A DNA stretch of 33,747 nt, from assembly GCA_013287965.1 (NCBI GenBank), contig JABDCU010000005.1, forward strand, positions 1-33,747, written 5' to 3'. The DNA comes from Candidatus Omnitrophota bacterium (lineage in GTDB: Bacteria > Omnitrophota > Gorgyraeia > Zapsychrales > Fredricksoniimonadaceae). The position numbers were made by a program, and so were the translations under genes. Each line of letters begins with the position of its first letter. Within the stretch, counting starts at the first letter, position 1. Under the pieces are notes generated by a model. The model saw only the letters and a list, made by a program, of their open reading frames with translations. It did no database searches and had not been told where the DNA came from. This document shows positions 7,661 to 16,473 of this stretch, piece by piece.

Positions 7661-8652
7661 CTGCCGCCCCCCTGTTGACGATACGCGCCGCTCTTGGTCC
7701 GGGATATCCACTCAGGATGATCAACGTACCATTTGATCGTGCGTTTGATCCCGTCCGCGAAAGTGACCGCCGGCTCCCAGCCGAGTTCATTCTTGATCTT
7801 TACCGCGTCAATAGCATAGCGCCGGTCATGGCCCGGGCGGTCCTGTACAAAATTGATGAGACTCTCCGGCTTGCCTAATTCCTTGAGTATAAGCTTAACA
7901 ATATCAATATTACACCACTCATTATTGCCGCCGATATTATACACTTCCCCTATCTTGCCGTGATGAAGGACACGATCAATGGCAGCGCAATGGTCCTGCA
8001 CATAAAGCCAATCGCGCACATTTTTCCCGTCACCATAGACCGGCAAAGGCTTACCCGCAAGCGCGTTGACTATCATGAGAGGAACAAGCTTCTCGGGGAA
8101 TTGATACGCCCCATAATTATTAGAACAGCGCGTGATGATCGCCGGAAAACCGAATGTATGGTGATACGCATGCACCAAAAGATCTGCGCCTGCCTTGCTG
8201 GCTGAATAAGGGCTGTTAGGGGCAAGCGGCGAGTCTTCTGTGAAATAACCTGTGTCTCCCAAGTCCCCATAAACTTCATCCGTGGAAACATGGATAAAAC
8301 GTTCGATCCCGCAAGCCCTGGCATGGTCTAACAAAACCTGGGTACCTAAAGTGTTTGTCCTGGTAAAAACTTCCGGGCCTTCAATGCTGCGGTCCACATG
8401 CGATTCAGCCGCGAAGTGCACGACCTTTTGCGCCCGTTTCATCACTGCGGACACATCCGCGGCCGATGTAATGTCGCCACGGACGAATTCATAACGCCCA
8501 TTAGAAGCAATATCCTCAAGATTATCAGGATTACCCGCGTAAGTAAGCGCGTCAAAATTGATCACCCGGTAATCAGGATATTTATTAAGGACATGCCTGA
8601 TGAAATTCGTCCCGATAAACCCGCAGCCGCCTGTAACAAGAAGTTTATTCAT
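7657..8652 (-). CDS. rmlB: dTDP-glucose 4,6-dehydratase
   Basis: A 331-residue extended SDR that makes dTDP-4-dehydro-6-deoxyglucose, step two of dTDP-L-rhamnose synthesis. The N-terminus MNKLLVTGGCGFIGTNF carries the NAD-binding GxxGxxG, FAAESHVDRSI is the RmlB substrate motif, HVSTDEVYGD holds the active-site Thr-Asp-Glu, and PYSASKAG holds the catalytic Tyr-x3-Lys. Length is close to the family's usual 340-360. The start at 8652 overlaps the rmlD stop as ATGA; the track start at 8691 adds residues not found in the family. The gene order rmlA-C-D-B is complete in this window. Confidence 0.96.
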   Translation of the reverse strand: MNKLLVTGGCGFIGTNFIRHVLNKYPDYRVINFDALTYAGNPDNLEDIASNGRYEFVRGDITSAADVSAVMKRAQKVVHFAAESHVDRSIEGPEVFTRTNTLGTQVLLDHARACGIERFIHVSTDEVYGDLGDTGYFTEDSPLAPNSPYSASKAGADLLVHAYHHTFGFPAIITRCSNNYGAYQFPEKLVPLMIVNALAGKPLPVYGDGKNVRDWLYVQDHCAAIDRVLHHGKIGEVYNIGGNNEWCNIDIVKLILKELGKPESLINFVQDRPGHDRRYAIDAVKIKNELGWEPAVTFADGIKRTIKWYVDHPEWISRTKSGAYRQQGGGR

Positions 8653-9494
8653 AGAGATTGTGCCGCAAAAAATTCCAAATCTTCTTCCCACCTCGGGATA
8701 TCAAGCCCCAAGGTCTTGCCCAGAAGGCTACTGGACATCACCGAATAGCCGGGACGTTTGGTCTTAAGACCAAAAGAAAGCCGCGGCACAGGTATCACTG
8801 TTTTACCTTTGATCCCCTTCGCCTTCAAATAAGCAACAGTCAGTTCATAACGCGAGGCCTGGCCTGAATTCGTCAAATGGTATAATCCTTTAAGCCCTGT
8901 TTTTAAAGCACGATAAGACGTCTTGACGATGGTATCTGTGAATGTTGGGACAGATATCTCATCCTCCGCTATCTTCAACGTGTCAGATTTTTGGGCCCAT
9001 TGGTCAATATTATGCAAAAAGTTGCGCACCCCCCGGCCAAAGACCCAGCTTGTCCTGAAAACTAAATGATCAGCACTGGCTTGCAAGACTGCCTTTTCTC
9101 CCTCAAGTTTGCTTGCCCCGTACACGTTCAAAGGTCCGGTGAGGTCACCTTCCACATAAGGCGCGCCTTTGCGGCCATCAAACACATAATCTGTACTGAA
9201 ATGGACCATCCTGATCTTACGCTCTGCGCATATACCGGCGATCAAACGCGGGGCATCCCCATTAACAGCAAAGGCCAGCGAAGAATTATCTTCAGCTGCA
9301 TCCACCAAATTATACGCCGCGCAATTGATGATAAGGTCCGGCCGTACATCCTCTATGACTGCCCTTAAAGAATCCACTGAGGTAATATCACAGCCCTTAT
9401 GGTCCAAGGCCTGGCATGAAATGCCTTCCTGCTTAAAATAACGGACGAATGCCTCACCCAATTGTCCGCCGGAACCAAAAACAAGGATTTTCAT
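8649..9494 (-). CDS. rmlD: dTDP-4-dehydrorhamnose reductase
   Basis: A 281-residue SDR that reduces dTDP-4-dehydro-L-rhamnose to dTDP-L-rhamnose, the last step of the pathway. It shows GSGGQLGEAF (nucleotide binding), INCAAYNLVDAAE, FSTDYVFDG and YGASKLEGE (Tyr-x3-Lys), all typical of RmlD. The track start at 9575 includes VIPAKAGIHH, which is a translation of the repeat element at 9503-9528 and not part of the protein; the ATG at 9494 matches the family. There is no convincing Shine-Dalgarno ahead of this ATG, because the region just upstream is the repeat. Translation may depend on coupling with rmlC, whose stop is 1-2 bases away. Confidence 0.94.
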   Translation of the reverse strand: MKILVFGSGGQLGEAFVRYFKQEGISCQALDHKGCDITSVDSLRAVIEDVRPDLIINCAAYNLVDAAEDNSSLAFAVNGDAPRLIAGICAERKIRMVHFSTDYVFDGRKGAPYVEGDLTGPLNVYGASKLEGEKAVLQASADHLVFRTSWVFGRGVRNFLHNIDQWAQKSDTLKIAEDEISVPTFTDTIVKTSYRALKTGLKGLYHLTNSGQASRYELTVAYLKAKGIKGKTVIPVPRLSFGLKTKRPGYSVMSSSLLGKTLGLDIPRWEEDLEFFAAQSL

Positions 9495-9495
9495 T

Positions 9496-10086
9496 CTATG
9501 ATGGATTCCCGCTTTCGCGGGAATGACAATTTTTATAAAAGAAATTATTATCGGCAAGTTCCAATAATTTGCCATTCAAATCGCGCGGGGACAATACCGG
9601 GTCCTTTATAGGCCAATCAATATTGATCACGGGATCGTTCCATATGATATTGCGTTCCAATTCCGGCGCGTACTCCCGGGAACAGTAATACACAAATTCC
9701 GCCTCATCCGAAAGCACGCAATAACCATGGGCAAACCCGGCCGGGATAAAAAGCATGTGCCTGTTTTCCGCTGAAAGACGCTCTGCCACCCAATGCCCGA
9801 AGCTCGGGGACCCTTTGCGGATGTCCACCACCACATCAAAGATCTCGCCTTTCAATACAAAAACCAGCTTGTCCTGCGCTTTGGGGTCCATCTGATAATG
9901 CAGGCCCCTCAAGACGTTTTTCTTTGACATTGAACGGTTGACCTGAAGGAACGCGCCATTAATGCCGTTGGCTTTAAACTCGGATTCTTTATAAAGTTCG
10001 GAAAAAAATCCCCGCTCGTCGATAAATATTTTCGGCTCGATCAGGACAATGTCAGGGAGCCTGGTCTTTTTGAATTGAAAAGGCAT
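9496..10086 (-). CDS. rmlC: dTDP-4-dehydrorhamnose 3,5-epimerase with repeat-derived C-terminal tail
   Basis: A 196-residue cupin that epimerises dTDP-4-dehydro-6-deoxyglucose at C3 and C5. IDERGFFSELY, the catalytic-histidine segment LRGLHYQ (His63), VVVDIRKGSPSFG and the IPAGFAHGYCVLS motif are all standard for RmlC. The ordinary protein ends near ELADNNFF; the last ten or so residues (CHSRESGNPS) are encoded by a palindromic genomic repeat and look like an acquired tail. The start at 10086 lies just after the rmlA stop. Enzyme function should be intact because all core motifs precede the tail. Confidence 0.95.
   Translation of the reverse strand: MPFQFKKTRLPDIVLIEPKIFIDERGFFSELYKESEFKANGINGAFLQVNRSMSKKNVLRGLHYQMDPKAQDKLVFVLKGEIFDVVVDIRKGSPSFGHWVAERLSAENRHMLFIPAGFAHGYCVLSDEAEFVYYCSREYAPELERNIIWNDPVINIDWPIKDPVLSPRDLNGKLLELADNNFFYKNCHSRESGNPS
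9503..9528. repeat. REP-like palindromic element (VIPAKAGI/SRESGNP type)
   Basis: The segment contains ATTCCCGC at 9505-9512 and its complement GCGGGAAT at 9517-9524, separated by TTTC: an eight-base perfect stem with a four-base loop. Such GTCATTCCCGCGAAAGCGGGAATCCA-like elements are widespread dispersed repeats, recognisable from the chance translations VIPAKAGI and SRESGNP. Both translations occur here, one in the rmlC tail and one upstream of rmlD. It is the only copy I found in this window. Confidence 0.85.
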
Positions 10087-10087
10087 C

Positions 10088-10951
10088 TTATTCCTCAGCT
10101 ATCTTTTGCAAATATTCACCATAGGAAGTCTCGATCGCGCGCCCCAATAAACGCAGTTGTGCGCGGTCGATGTATTTCATCGTGTACGCGATCTCTTCAA
10201 TGCTGGCGACCTTAAGCCCCTGACGCTCTTCCACCGTCTTGATAAAAATAGACGCGTCGATCAGCGACTCAAAGGTCCCTGTATCGAGCCAGGCATACCC
10301 GCGGCCAAGACGTTCAACGTTCAATTTCCCTTGACGGAGATATTCATTATTAATGTCCGTGATCTCGATCTCCCCGCGGGCAGAGGGCTTGACCCCCTTG
10401 GCGATCTTAACGACCTTATTATCATAAAAATACAACCCCGTGACCGCCCAATTGGAACGGGGCGCTTTAGGTTTCTCCTCGATGGAAAGGGCCCTGCCTT
10501 TCGCGTCAAACTCAACAACGCCGTAACGCTGGGGATCTTTGACATAATAGCCAAAGACACAGGCCCCGTCCTTGAGTTTTGCGGCCTGTTGAAGTTTCTC
10601 CGAAAGCCCATGTCCAAAAAAGATATTGTCCCCCAACACCAGGGCGACACTGTCCTTGCCGATGAACGACTCTCCTACCATAAACGCGTCGGCAAGGCCG
10701 CGGGGCTTGGGCTGTTGGGCATAACTGATCTTCAGGCCAATACTGCTGCCGTCATGGAATAATTCCTTGAACTGCGCCAAAGCCTGGGGGGTGGAAATGA
10801 TCAGGATCTCGCGGATGCCTGCCAGCATTAATACCGACAAAGGATAATAGATCATCGGCTTATCATAAACCGGCAATAATTGTTTAGAAACAGCCTTAGT
10901 GATCGGGAACAACCTTTTGGCAGTCCCGCCGGCTAAAATGATCCCCTTCAT
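10088..10951 (-). CDS. rmlA: Glucose-1-phosphate thymidylyltransferase
   Basis: A 287-residue nucleotidyltransferase that makes dTDP-glucose and opens the dTDP-L-rhamnose pathway. The N-terminus through [18 protein letters not shown] is nearly diagnostic of RmlA, as are [12 protein letters not shown] (metal-binding aspartate), [20 protein letters not shown] and [14 protein letters not shown]. Length equals the family norm (about 290). One oddity is the phosphate-binding signature, which reads [12 protein letters not shown] where GGSGTRLxPxT is usual; the lysine or arginine that matters most (KRL, and SKQ downstream) is retained. The gene is followed by rmlC with a one-base gap and preceded closely by a GT2. 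Confidence 0.95.
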   Translation of the reverse strand: MKGIILAGGTAKRLFPITKAVSKQLLPVYDKPMIYYPLSVLMLAGIREILIISTPQALAQFKELFHDGSSIGLKISYAQQPKPRGLADAFMVGESFIGKDSVALVLGDNIFFGHGLSEKLQQAAKLKDGACVFGYYVKDPQRYGVVEFDAKGRALSIEEKPKAPRSNWAVTGLYFYDNKVVKIAKGVKPSARGEIEITDINNEYLRQGKLNVERLGRGYAWLDTGTFESLIDASIFIKTVEERQGLKVASIEEIAYTMKYIDRAQLRLLGRAIETSYGEYLQKIAEE

Positions 10952-10952
10952 A

Positions 10953-11900
10953 TCAAACCCTCCCCATCATGCGTTCTGTGCCCCTCTTCATAAAGGCAAG
11001 TATCAAATATACTAAACTCAACTTATCATATTGCAAGCTTTGCCGCCAAATCAACGGGAAACTCTTCCACCAGGCCCCTGGCGCGTTTTTCCTATACCGG
11101 CCCCAAATAACACCGATATTGACCCTGAAACTGACTTGTTGGCAAAAAGTCAATTTAGCTTTGCGGGACGCCGCATACAAGAGCTCCATGATCTCGGTCA
11201 TCGGCAATTGTATGCCTGAGAGGCTGCGGACTGTTGTCCCATGCGCCCTGAAATTATTCAAAGGTGCCGTCAAATAATAAAAATCCCCGTGTTGGGAAAT
11301 GCGGCACCAAAAATCCCAATCCGCGCATGCCCTATAATAAGGCGAAAACCCGCCGGCAAGATCAAAATATTTCCTTCTTATCAAAGCGGCACTCATATTA
11401 GGAATAATACAAGAAAACAGGAAAAAACGCTGGGCCAAACGCTGAGGCACCAGGCTGTCCTTAGAACATGCCTCCTTAAAAGACCGGTCCCTATGGTTAA
11501 AATCTTCATCAAATACTTTGCCCTGGACATCCACCATCAAACTTCGACAAAAGGCGACCCCTATTTGTTCATTGCCTGCCATCGCTTGATGCAGCAGTTC
11601 AATATGCGTGGGGGCGTTATAATCATCACACTCAGCAAACATGATAAATTGGCCGTGCGACAAACTGACGCCCAGGTTACAAGCATCGGCATAACCGCCA
11701 TTTTTTTCCAAAGCTATTATTTTAACATGGCCGCGGTTTTTATACTTGGCCAGGACATCACGGCTATTGTCCGTCGAACAATCATCAATAACAATGATCT
11801 CAAGATTTGAGTACGTCTGGTTTAAAAGACTTTCCATCCGCTGGTCCAAATATTCCGCGTGGTTATAGCTGGTGACAATGACGCTGATCAGCTCTGCCAT
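10953..11900 (-). CDS. Family 2 glycosyltransferase
   Basis: A 315-residue GT2 enzyme. [36 protein letters not shown] and [13 protein letters not shown] (the DXD-equivalent, near residue 93) are textbook N-terminal GT2 motifs. [11 protein letters not shown] provides the acceptor-side ED-like region. It should act in the cytoplasm at the inner membrane on the lipid-linked repeat unit. It lies directly upstream of the rml cassette, making it a candidate rhamnosyltransferase, but that is only positional evidence. The ATG at 11900 follows the upstream stop closely. The C-terminal 60 residues are basic and aromatic, consistent with membrane association. Confidence 0.9.
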   Translation of the reverse strand: MAELISVIVTSYNHAEYLDQRMESLLNQTYSNLEIIVIDDCSTDNSRDVLAKYKNRGHVKIIALEKNGGYADACNLGVSLSHGQFIMFAECDDYNAPTHIELLHQAMAGNEQIGVAFCRSLMVDVQGKVFDEDFNHRDRSFKEACSKDSLVPQRLAQRFFLFSCIIPNMSAALIRRKYFDLAGGFSPYYRACADWDFWCRISQHGDFYYLTAPLNNFRAHGTTVRSLSGIQLPMTEIMELLYAASRKAKLTFCQQVSFRVNIGVIWGRYRKNAPGAWWKSFPLIWRQSLQYDKLSLVYLILAFMKRGTERMMGRV

Positions 11901-11901
11901 A

Positions 11902-13698
11902 TCAAGGACCCAATGCCCCTCTCAAAACCCCGCCCCACTCCTTTTCCCATTGGTCTGTTACGCGGCCAAACTCGGACAAAAACAACCTGCTGGCCTCCTG
12001 GCGTTGGGGCTGCTGCCACCAATCATCAACGCTTTCATAGATCTCTTCGATTTTCTTTGAAGCCTCCAGGGGACCATCATGGGCTATGCCAACGGCTTTA
12101 AGCCTGTTCCAATTTACCGCTGCCCTTTGATTAAAACGGTTCGCGGCAAAACGCGGGTTGGCAAAAAGAATGGCCGGCCTGTTATTGACCAATGATTCGA
12201 TAAAGGTTGTCGCGTAACAAGGATGGTCGCAAACCAAAAGGCCATAATCCCTTTCGCTAAAAGGCTTGGCCCATGTTTCAACCCTTACATCGGGAATAAT
12301 GTCCCTGTAGCGCTCTTTGTAGTCCATGCCGCCGTCTTCCCGATGCGGGCGTATCACCAAACGTTCTTTGACACCATTGGATAAATGGGACAGGAACAGG
12401 GACTGTTGGTCTGAATAATCCTTCCAGAAATCCGTGCTTATCGGATAACTCAACATGAACCTGTAAAAAATATTAGTCACATAAAGGATGTCATTTGACC
12501 CTTCATGGCCCTTGCTGTGCTTTTCTTTGATCAGTTTTGTCGCGGAAACAGCCTCGATCTTTGCATGGCAGTCATTCCTCGTCCACCCCCAGGAAAAAAA
12601 TTTATCAGTAAGGCCCAATTCATGTTCTTCCTGAAAGGAATATTCCAACATCCCATACGAGCCTCCATGCTGCACGCCCAGCAAAACAGTCTTGCTTTCA
12701 GCAGACTCTGCCGCGAACATCTTGAATCCCTCATCATAATACCACCCGACCGCGCTCATAATGGCCCTGGGAGGATGCATGCATTTTCGCCTGATATTGG
12801 CCCTATTGGCGGCAAACCCTTCCAGCATGGATTTAGGCAGACCCGAACTGATCATCGGCATCAGTATCTTTTCAAATTCAGTGTCACCAAATTTAATACC
12901 GGCAATCTTCTTGCGCATATCCTGGTTCACCGCAAGGCTTACGGGCATCTGCCCTTCTCTAATATAAGGTAAAAATTGCCCTTTCATTTTAAGTATTAAC
13001 TTAAGCAAGGCGGGTTTCTGGAAATAAATGCTTTCAAAAATAATTTTTTTTCTCTTCAAGGTCACCCTGTCAAGCAGCTCAACGATCAGGCAAGCTAACC
13101 GGGTGGCCATTTTTTTTTGTTTTGAAGAATAGACCATTTCAATATCTTGATCGTACTTGACCGCTGTTTTGGCCGTAGGGAATCTATACCCCAGAAAACC
13201 GAATAATTGGCTGTAGAGCTGAAGATTATACGGGTCACCTTTCATGAAATTGACAAACATGAGCGTGTCATCGGGAGCCACAAAACAACTTTCATCAAGG
13301 CAAGTGGTGGTGAAATCAGGATACCTTTGTTTTAAACTGATGACCTGGCTGTATTTGTCATGCAGGATGTGCAAATAATACAGGAACCAGGGGCCCAGCA
13401 CAATACGCCAATAGCGGGTTGAAAAATTTAACCCGTGAACATCGTTGAGAGCACCGGCCAATACCGGCAATAATTTTTCATAAACTTCCTGTAAATAATG
13501 GATGGTCTCAAATATTCTCTCCTCTTGTATCGCCGACGGGAGTGTTATGCCTGCCAACGGCCCCCAATAAGACCTTCGGGAATACCGTTTGCACCATTCC
13601 CCCAAAAACACCATCGGACGAGAAGTGTCCCAAAATCCTTCCAGGGCGGTGGTGGCAGCAAAATGTCCGGAAACCTTTTTTTTATGGTCAGCGTTCAA
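11902..13698 (-). CDS. LIC12162-type putative surface-polysaccharide transferase
   Basis: A 598-residue protein resembling the 'putative transferase, LIC12162 family' known from Leptospira and other O-antigen loci. Recognisable features are the N-terminal FLGEWCKRYSRR, the YWRIVLGPWFLYYLH segment, VLLGVQHGGSYGM in the middle, and a C-terminal region with ERLVIRPHRE and HPCYATTFIESLVNNRPAILF that looks like a GT-B nucleotide-sugar site. No signal peptide is visible. The start is a TTG at 13698 overlapping the preceding stop by 11 bases; no ATG or GTG gives a better fit to the family N-terminus. It probably acts as a cytoplasmic glycosyltransferase. Its position after the CMP-sugar block suggests a possible nonulosonate donor, which is unproven. 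Confidence 0.8.
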   Translation of the reverse strand: MNADHKKKVSGHFAATTALEGFWDTSRPMVFLGEWCKRYSRRSYWGPLAGITLPSAIQEERIFETIHYLQEVYEKLLPVLAGALNDVHGLNFSTRYWRIVLGPWFLYYLHILHDKYSQVISLKQRYPDFTTTCLDESCFVAPDDTLMFVNFMKGDPYNLQLYSQLFGFLGYRFPTAKTAVKYDQDIEMVYSSKQKKMATRLACLIVELLDRVTLKRKKIIFESIYFQKPALLKLILKMKGQFLPYIREGQMPVSLAVNQDMRKKIAGIKFGDTEFEKILMPMISSGLPKSMLEGFAANRANIRRKCMHPPRAIMSAVGWYYDEGFKMFAAESAESKTVLLGVQHGGSYGMLEYSFQEEHELGLTDKFFSWGWTRNDCHAKIEAVSATKLIKEKHSKGHEGSNDILYVTNIFYRFMLSYPISTDFWKDYSDQQSLFLSHLSNGVKERLVIRPHREDGGMDYKERYRDIIPDVRVETWAKPFSERDYGLLVCDHPCYATTFIESLVNNRPAILFANPRFAANRFNQRAAVNWNRLKAVGIAHDGPLEASKKIEEIYESVDDWWQQPQRQEASRLFLSEFGRVTDQWEKEWGGVLRGALGP

Positions 13699-14854
13699 AG
13701 GGCGCGTCCAATTGTTTTAAGACCAGTTCCCTGGCAAATTCATGAGGCGGTCTTGAATCATTATTCATCATATACGCGGCCGTGTCCTTTGTCTGACGGC
13801 GATACTCCTCATCGTCCATGGCCCTCAAATAGTCCAATTTCTCTTTAAACAGCCCATAGTTTTGTTCATTGATGGACCAAAACCCCGGACATGGAAAATC
13901 GAATTGGGCGTCCCCTGAAAGATTACAAGACATCACCTTTGCTCCCCACCCAAAGGCCTCGCGGGCAAGGGTCGAATAAAAAGAGACTGTCACCGCGCTA
14001 CGGTCCACCGCGTCATAAGATGTCATCCGTTCCCTATTGCCTTTGATAAGGGTGACCTGATCACCGTATTGGTTTAAAAAATATTTTCCTTCTTTCTTAT
14101 TATCGTAACGCAGGGCAACGCAAAGGCTTACCTTTTCCTCTTTAATATAACGGTTGAGAAAATGGTCAAGGACAATAATGCCCTGCCTGGAGGTGGGCAT
14201 GATCTTGCCTGAAAGGATCTTCTCATCCCATTCTGAGATCAAACATAGATCAAATTCACGCTTCGGCGCTGCCTTTGATACAACCGATTTATAATACCTG
14301 GCCTTCAGGGAACCCCGCGGATAATACTTGTCAATGGTGTGTCCGCACGCGCTGAATAGATCAGCATCAAATTGGCCAAAACAGATCAGCATGGGCATGG
14401 AAATAATGCTGCCCGGCTGAGGCACCGGCGGAAGATACTCTGTGATGCTTGCCCGGTTGCGCGCGCCATTTTGAATGGCGATGAATTGCGCGTCCTTATG
14501 GATCCGGCTGATCAATTGAAAAGGATAGCTGTTATCGATCAAGGTGATCACGACCAGGGGCCGCATATTCTGAAGGCAGGCCAATAAATAAACACGGTAC
14601 AAGCTGCCCAATAATTGCCTTAAAAATTTTATTAAATGGCGGCTGGTCTGGCCATGACGCATTGCCTTCATATATTTCAGATTTTTCAAGGTACAGGACA
14701 CTATCTGGGGCGTTATATAAAACATTTCGTACCTGGAATGAAGGACAGCATGGTCAAGGCCCCTCAAGACCATTTTTTCAAGGACTTCACTGCCGGCGTT
14801 ATCAAATATAACAAGCCGGTTTTGAGGGGGATTGGTGAATTTGATATTGATCAT
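13688..14854 (-). CDS. Surface-carbohydrate biosynthesis protein (GT-B-like), paralogue 1
   Basis: A 388-residue cytoplasmic protein of the surface-carbohydrate biosynthesis type, without signal peptide. LVIFDNAGSEVL at the N-terminus, FQLISRIHKDAQFIAIQNGAR in the middle and STLAREAFGWGAKVMSC near residue 310 resemble GT-B transferases; the last is the likely sugar-nucleotide-binding segment. It is paralogous to the protein at 19048-20205 over its whole length, with about two-thirds identity by eye and only small indels. The ATG overlaps the SDR stop as ATGA. I infer a glycosyltransferase, possibly transferring a CMP-nonulosonate given the NeuA-type gene between the two copies; no experimentally known activity is claimed. 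Confidence 0.75.
   Translation of the reverse strand: MINIKFTNPPQNRLVIFDNAGSEVLEKMVLRGLDHAVLHSRYEMFYITPQIVSCTLKNLKYMKAMRHGQTSRHLIKFLRQLLGSLYRVYLLACLQNMRPLVVITLIDNSYPFQLISRIHKDAQFIAIQNGARNRASITEYLPPVPQPGSIISMPMLICFGQFDADLFSACGHTIDKYYPRGSLKARYYKSVVSKAAPKREFDLCLISEWDEKILSGKIMPTSRQGIIVLDHFLNRYIKEEKVSLCVALRYDNKKEGKYFLNQYGDQVTLIKGNRERMTSYDAVDRSAVTVSFYSTLAREAFGWGAKVMSCNLSGDAQFDFPCPGFWSINEQNYGLFKEKLDYLRAMDDEEYRRQTKDTAAYMMNNDSRPPHEFARELVLKQLDAPFER
13700..14840. repeat. Diverged direct repeat copy (pairs with about 19055-20190)
   Basis: The DNA of the paralogous surface-carbohydrate gene pair is recognisably similar, for example CCAATTGTTTTAAGACCAGT near both 3' ends and GCGATGAATTGCGCGTCCTT in the middle of both. 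The copies have the same orientation and bracket about 4.2 kb holding five genes. Boundaries are approximate. Confidence 0.75.
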
Positions 14855-15630
14855 GTTTGCCCGCCGTCAACAACCAACTCTGATCCCGTTATGAATCCTG
14901 CGCGACGAGAAGCTAAATAGACGACCGCTGACCCGATATCTTCCGGCGTACCGAATTTCCTTAAAGGGACTTCATGGTCAAGCATGGCTTTGACCTGCAT
15001 TTCAGCAGTCTTTAATTTTTGCTCCCATACAGAACCCGGAAAAATAATATTCCCCGGAGACACCACATTGATCCTGATCCCATCATGGGCCAAGGGTGCT
15101 GCCAAATTCCGGGCATAATGGACAAGGGCTGCCTTGGCTGCCGCGTACGCGGCAGGACAACCCAGCACCTGACGTCCGCAGATAGACCCGATCAGGGTGA
15201 TCGTCGCCATCCCCTGACCAAAAGGGGGTTCCCGGCGCAGCAAAGGACGGAAACAATGGATCGCCTGGGCCGCATGGAAAAAATTAATGTCCATCATCCG
15301 GCGCACTTCGGCCATGTCTTCCTGTCCTGCCGCCACCGACCTTCCGCTGCCGACATTACAGACCAGATGGTCCAACGCGCTAAACTGATGGCTGACCATT
15401 TTATGCAAGGCGTCAATACCGCCTTCTTTGAGAACATCTACCTGATAAGACAAAACACTGCCGGCATTAAAATTTTTCAACTGCGCCGCCGCGCTCTCAA
15501 GGTCAGCCGTAGTGCGGCCGCTGATAATGACATCCGCCCCTTCCCGGACAAAACTCTCCGCGATCCCCAAACCTATCCCGCGCGAAGAACCGATGACCAA
15601 AACTTTATTTTTTTTCAGGCCAGTATCCAT
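14851..15630 (-). CDS. Classical short-chain dehydrogenase/reductase
   Basis: A 259-residue classical SDR. It has the cofactor motif IGSSRGIGLGIA, the CNVGS strand (NAG-like position), a serine in TLIGSICG, YAAAK as the catalytic Tyr-x3-Lys, and the NVVSPGNI and GSELVVDGGQT segments at the C-terminus. It likely uses NAD(P)H on a sugar or sugar-derived keto group. It starts immediately after the TAA of the TIM-barrel gene (TAAATG), so both are co-translated. A different SDR (PtmA-like) is encoded at 31425, so each of the two nonulosonate-associated blocks has its own SDR. The substrate is unknown. Confidence 0.88.
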   Translation of the reverse strand: MDTGLKKNKVLVIGSSRGIGLGIAESFVREGADVIISGRTTADLESAAAQLKNFNAGSVLSYQVDVLKEGGIDALHKMVSHQFSALDHLVCNVGSGRSVAAGQEDMAEVRRMMDINFFHAAQAIHCFRPLLRREPPFGQGMATITLIGSICGRQVLGCPAAYAAAKAALVHYARNLAAPLAHDGIRINVVSPGNIIFPGSVWEQKLKTAEMQVKAMLDHEVPLRKFGTPEDIGSAVVYLASRRAGFITGSELVVDGGQT

Positions 15631-16473
15631 TTAAGTCTCCATATGATCCCACACCATGTCCCTGTACCGGCAAAGCACCTCAACATGCCTGCCTTCCTGA
15701 CTGCGCGCGGTTTGAAGTATGTAATTACCTTTATACCCCTCTTTTTCCAATAGACGGATAACACCGCCGATGTCCGCATTCCCCTGCCCTAAAGGGACCG
15801 TTGTCCCGCCAAGAGGCCTGTCTTTGACATGGACGTTCATCACGCGTGTCCCGTATGCCTTTAATTCCTGACGATAGTCATACCCCAAGGCCGCGCTATT
15901 GCCGATATCGTAATTGATCGCGAATAAATCCTCGGGTAACGGCTTGATGAAAGCCCCTGCCTCTTGAGGAGGCATGTCCACTTCAAAACAAATCTGTACA
16001 TTGTTCTTCGCGAGCGTTGTGCCGGCTTTTTTTAAATACGCCGCCAAGATCTCCCGCTGTTCATTGTTTTCAAGCCGGCCATTATCTACTAAAGGAAATA
16101 TGATCTTCCCGATCCCATTGGCCCCGCAGGCATCCACCACCTTCAGGAACAAACCAAACAAAGCTTCGCGCTCTTGGCCCCAGGACTTAAAAAAAGGCCT
16201 TTGCATTAAAAAATCCCCTGTCAACGACGGGACCCTTACTCCGTATTGTTCACACAACCCCTTGATCTGCTTTTGCCCTTGCGGCGTCATCAATGGGTTT
16301 TCTTCAAGACGATCGTGGTCCAGCGTCCATTCCATCAAGGACAATCCCTGTTCATTGGCCAGGCGCAGCTCATCCTGCCAATGCTCCCAGGGAAAAGCCT
16401 GTATCTTGCCGTCCACAACGGTCGAAAGCCTGCCCTGCATGAATCCTATGCGATCAGAAACCATGGTCATCAT
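15631..16473 (-). CDS. TIM-barrel sugar phosphate isomerase/epimerase family protein
   Basis: A 280-residue protein of the xylose-isomerase-like TIM barrel family (AP endonuclease 2 superfamily). IGFMQGRLS, LMEWTLDHDRLEENP, VQICFEVDMPP, INYDIGNSAALGYD and MNVHVKDRPLGG supply the Glu/Asp/His residues expected to bind a divalent metal. The GNADIGGVIRLLEKEGYKG segment is typical of the sugar isomerase/epimerase subfamily. Several Met codons open the reading frame; the ATG at 16473 overlaps the aminotransferase stop as ATGA. It would isomerise or epimerise a small sugar or keto-acid in the cytoplasm. A second, quite different family member is encoded at 24562. Confidence 0.85.
   Translation of the reverse strand: MMTMVSDRIGFMQGRLSTVVDGKIQAFPWEHWQDELRLANEQGLSLMEWTLDHDRLEENPLMTPQGQKQIKGLCEQYGVRVPSLTGDFLMQRPFFKSWGQEREALFGLFLKVVDACGANGIGKIIFPLVDNGRLENNEQREILAAYLKKAGTTLAKNNVQICFEVDMPPQEAGAFIKPLPEDLFAINYDIGNSAALGYDYRQELKAYGTRVMNVHVKDRPLGGTTVPLGQGNADIGGVIRLLEKEGYKGNYILQTARSQEGRHVEVLCRYRDMVWDHMET

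Noticed and set aside
9496-9525. CHSRESGNPS as a conserved functional RmlC C-terminus
   Set aside because: This string is the well-known chance translation of a palindromic genomic repeat, and RmlC proteins normally end before it.
10157-10762. Plus-strand ORF of 201 codons
   Set aside because: It lies wholly antisense to rmlA, whose protein is strongly conserved; the plus-strand product shows no known family.
11241-11810. Plus-strand ORF of 189 codons
   Set aside because: Antisense to a clear GT2 gene, low-similarity composition, no plausible ribosome binding site or family.
15019-15753. Plus-strand ORF of 244 codons
   Set aside because: Antisense to the SDR and TIM-barrel genes, rich in His/Arg/Pro as expected for a reverse-frame shadow, and crosses their junction.
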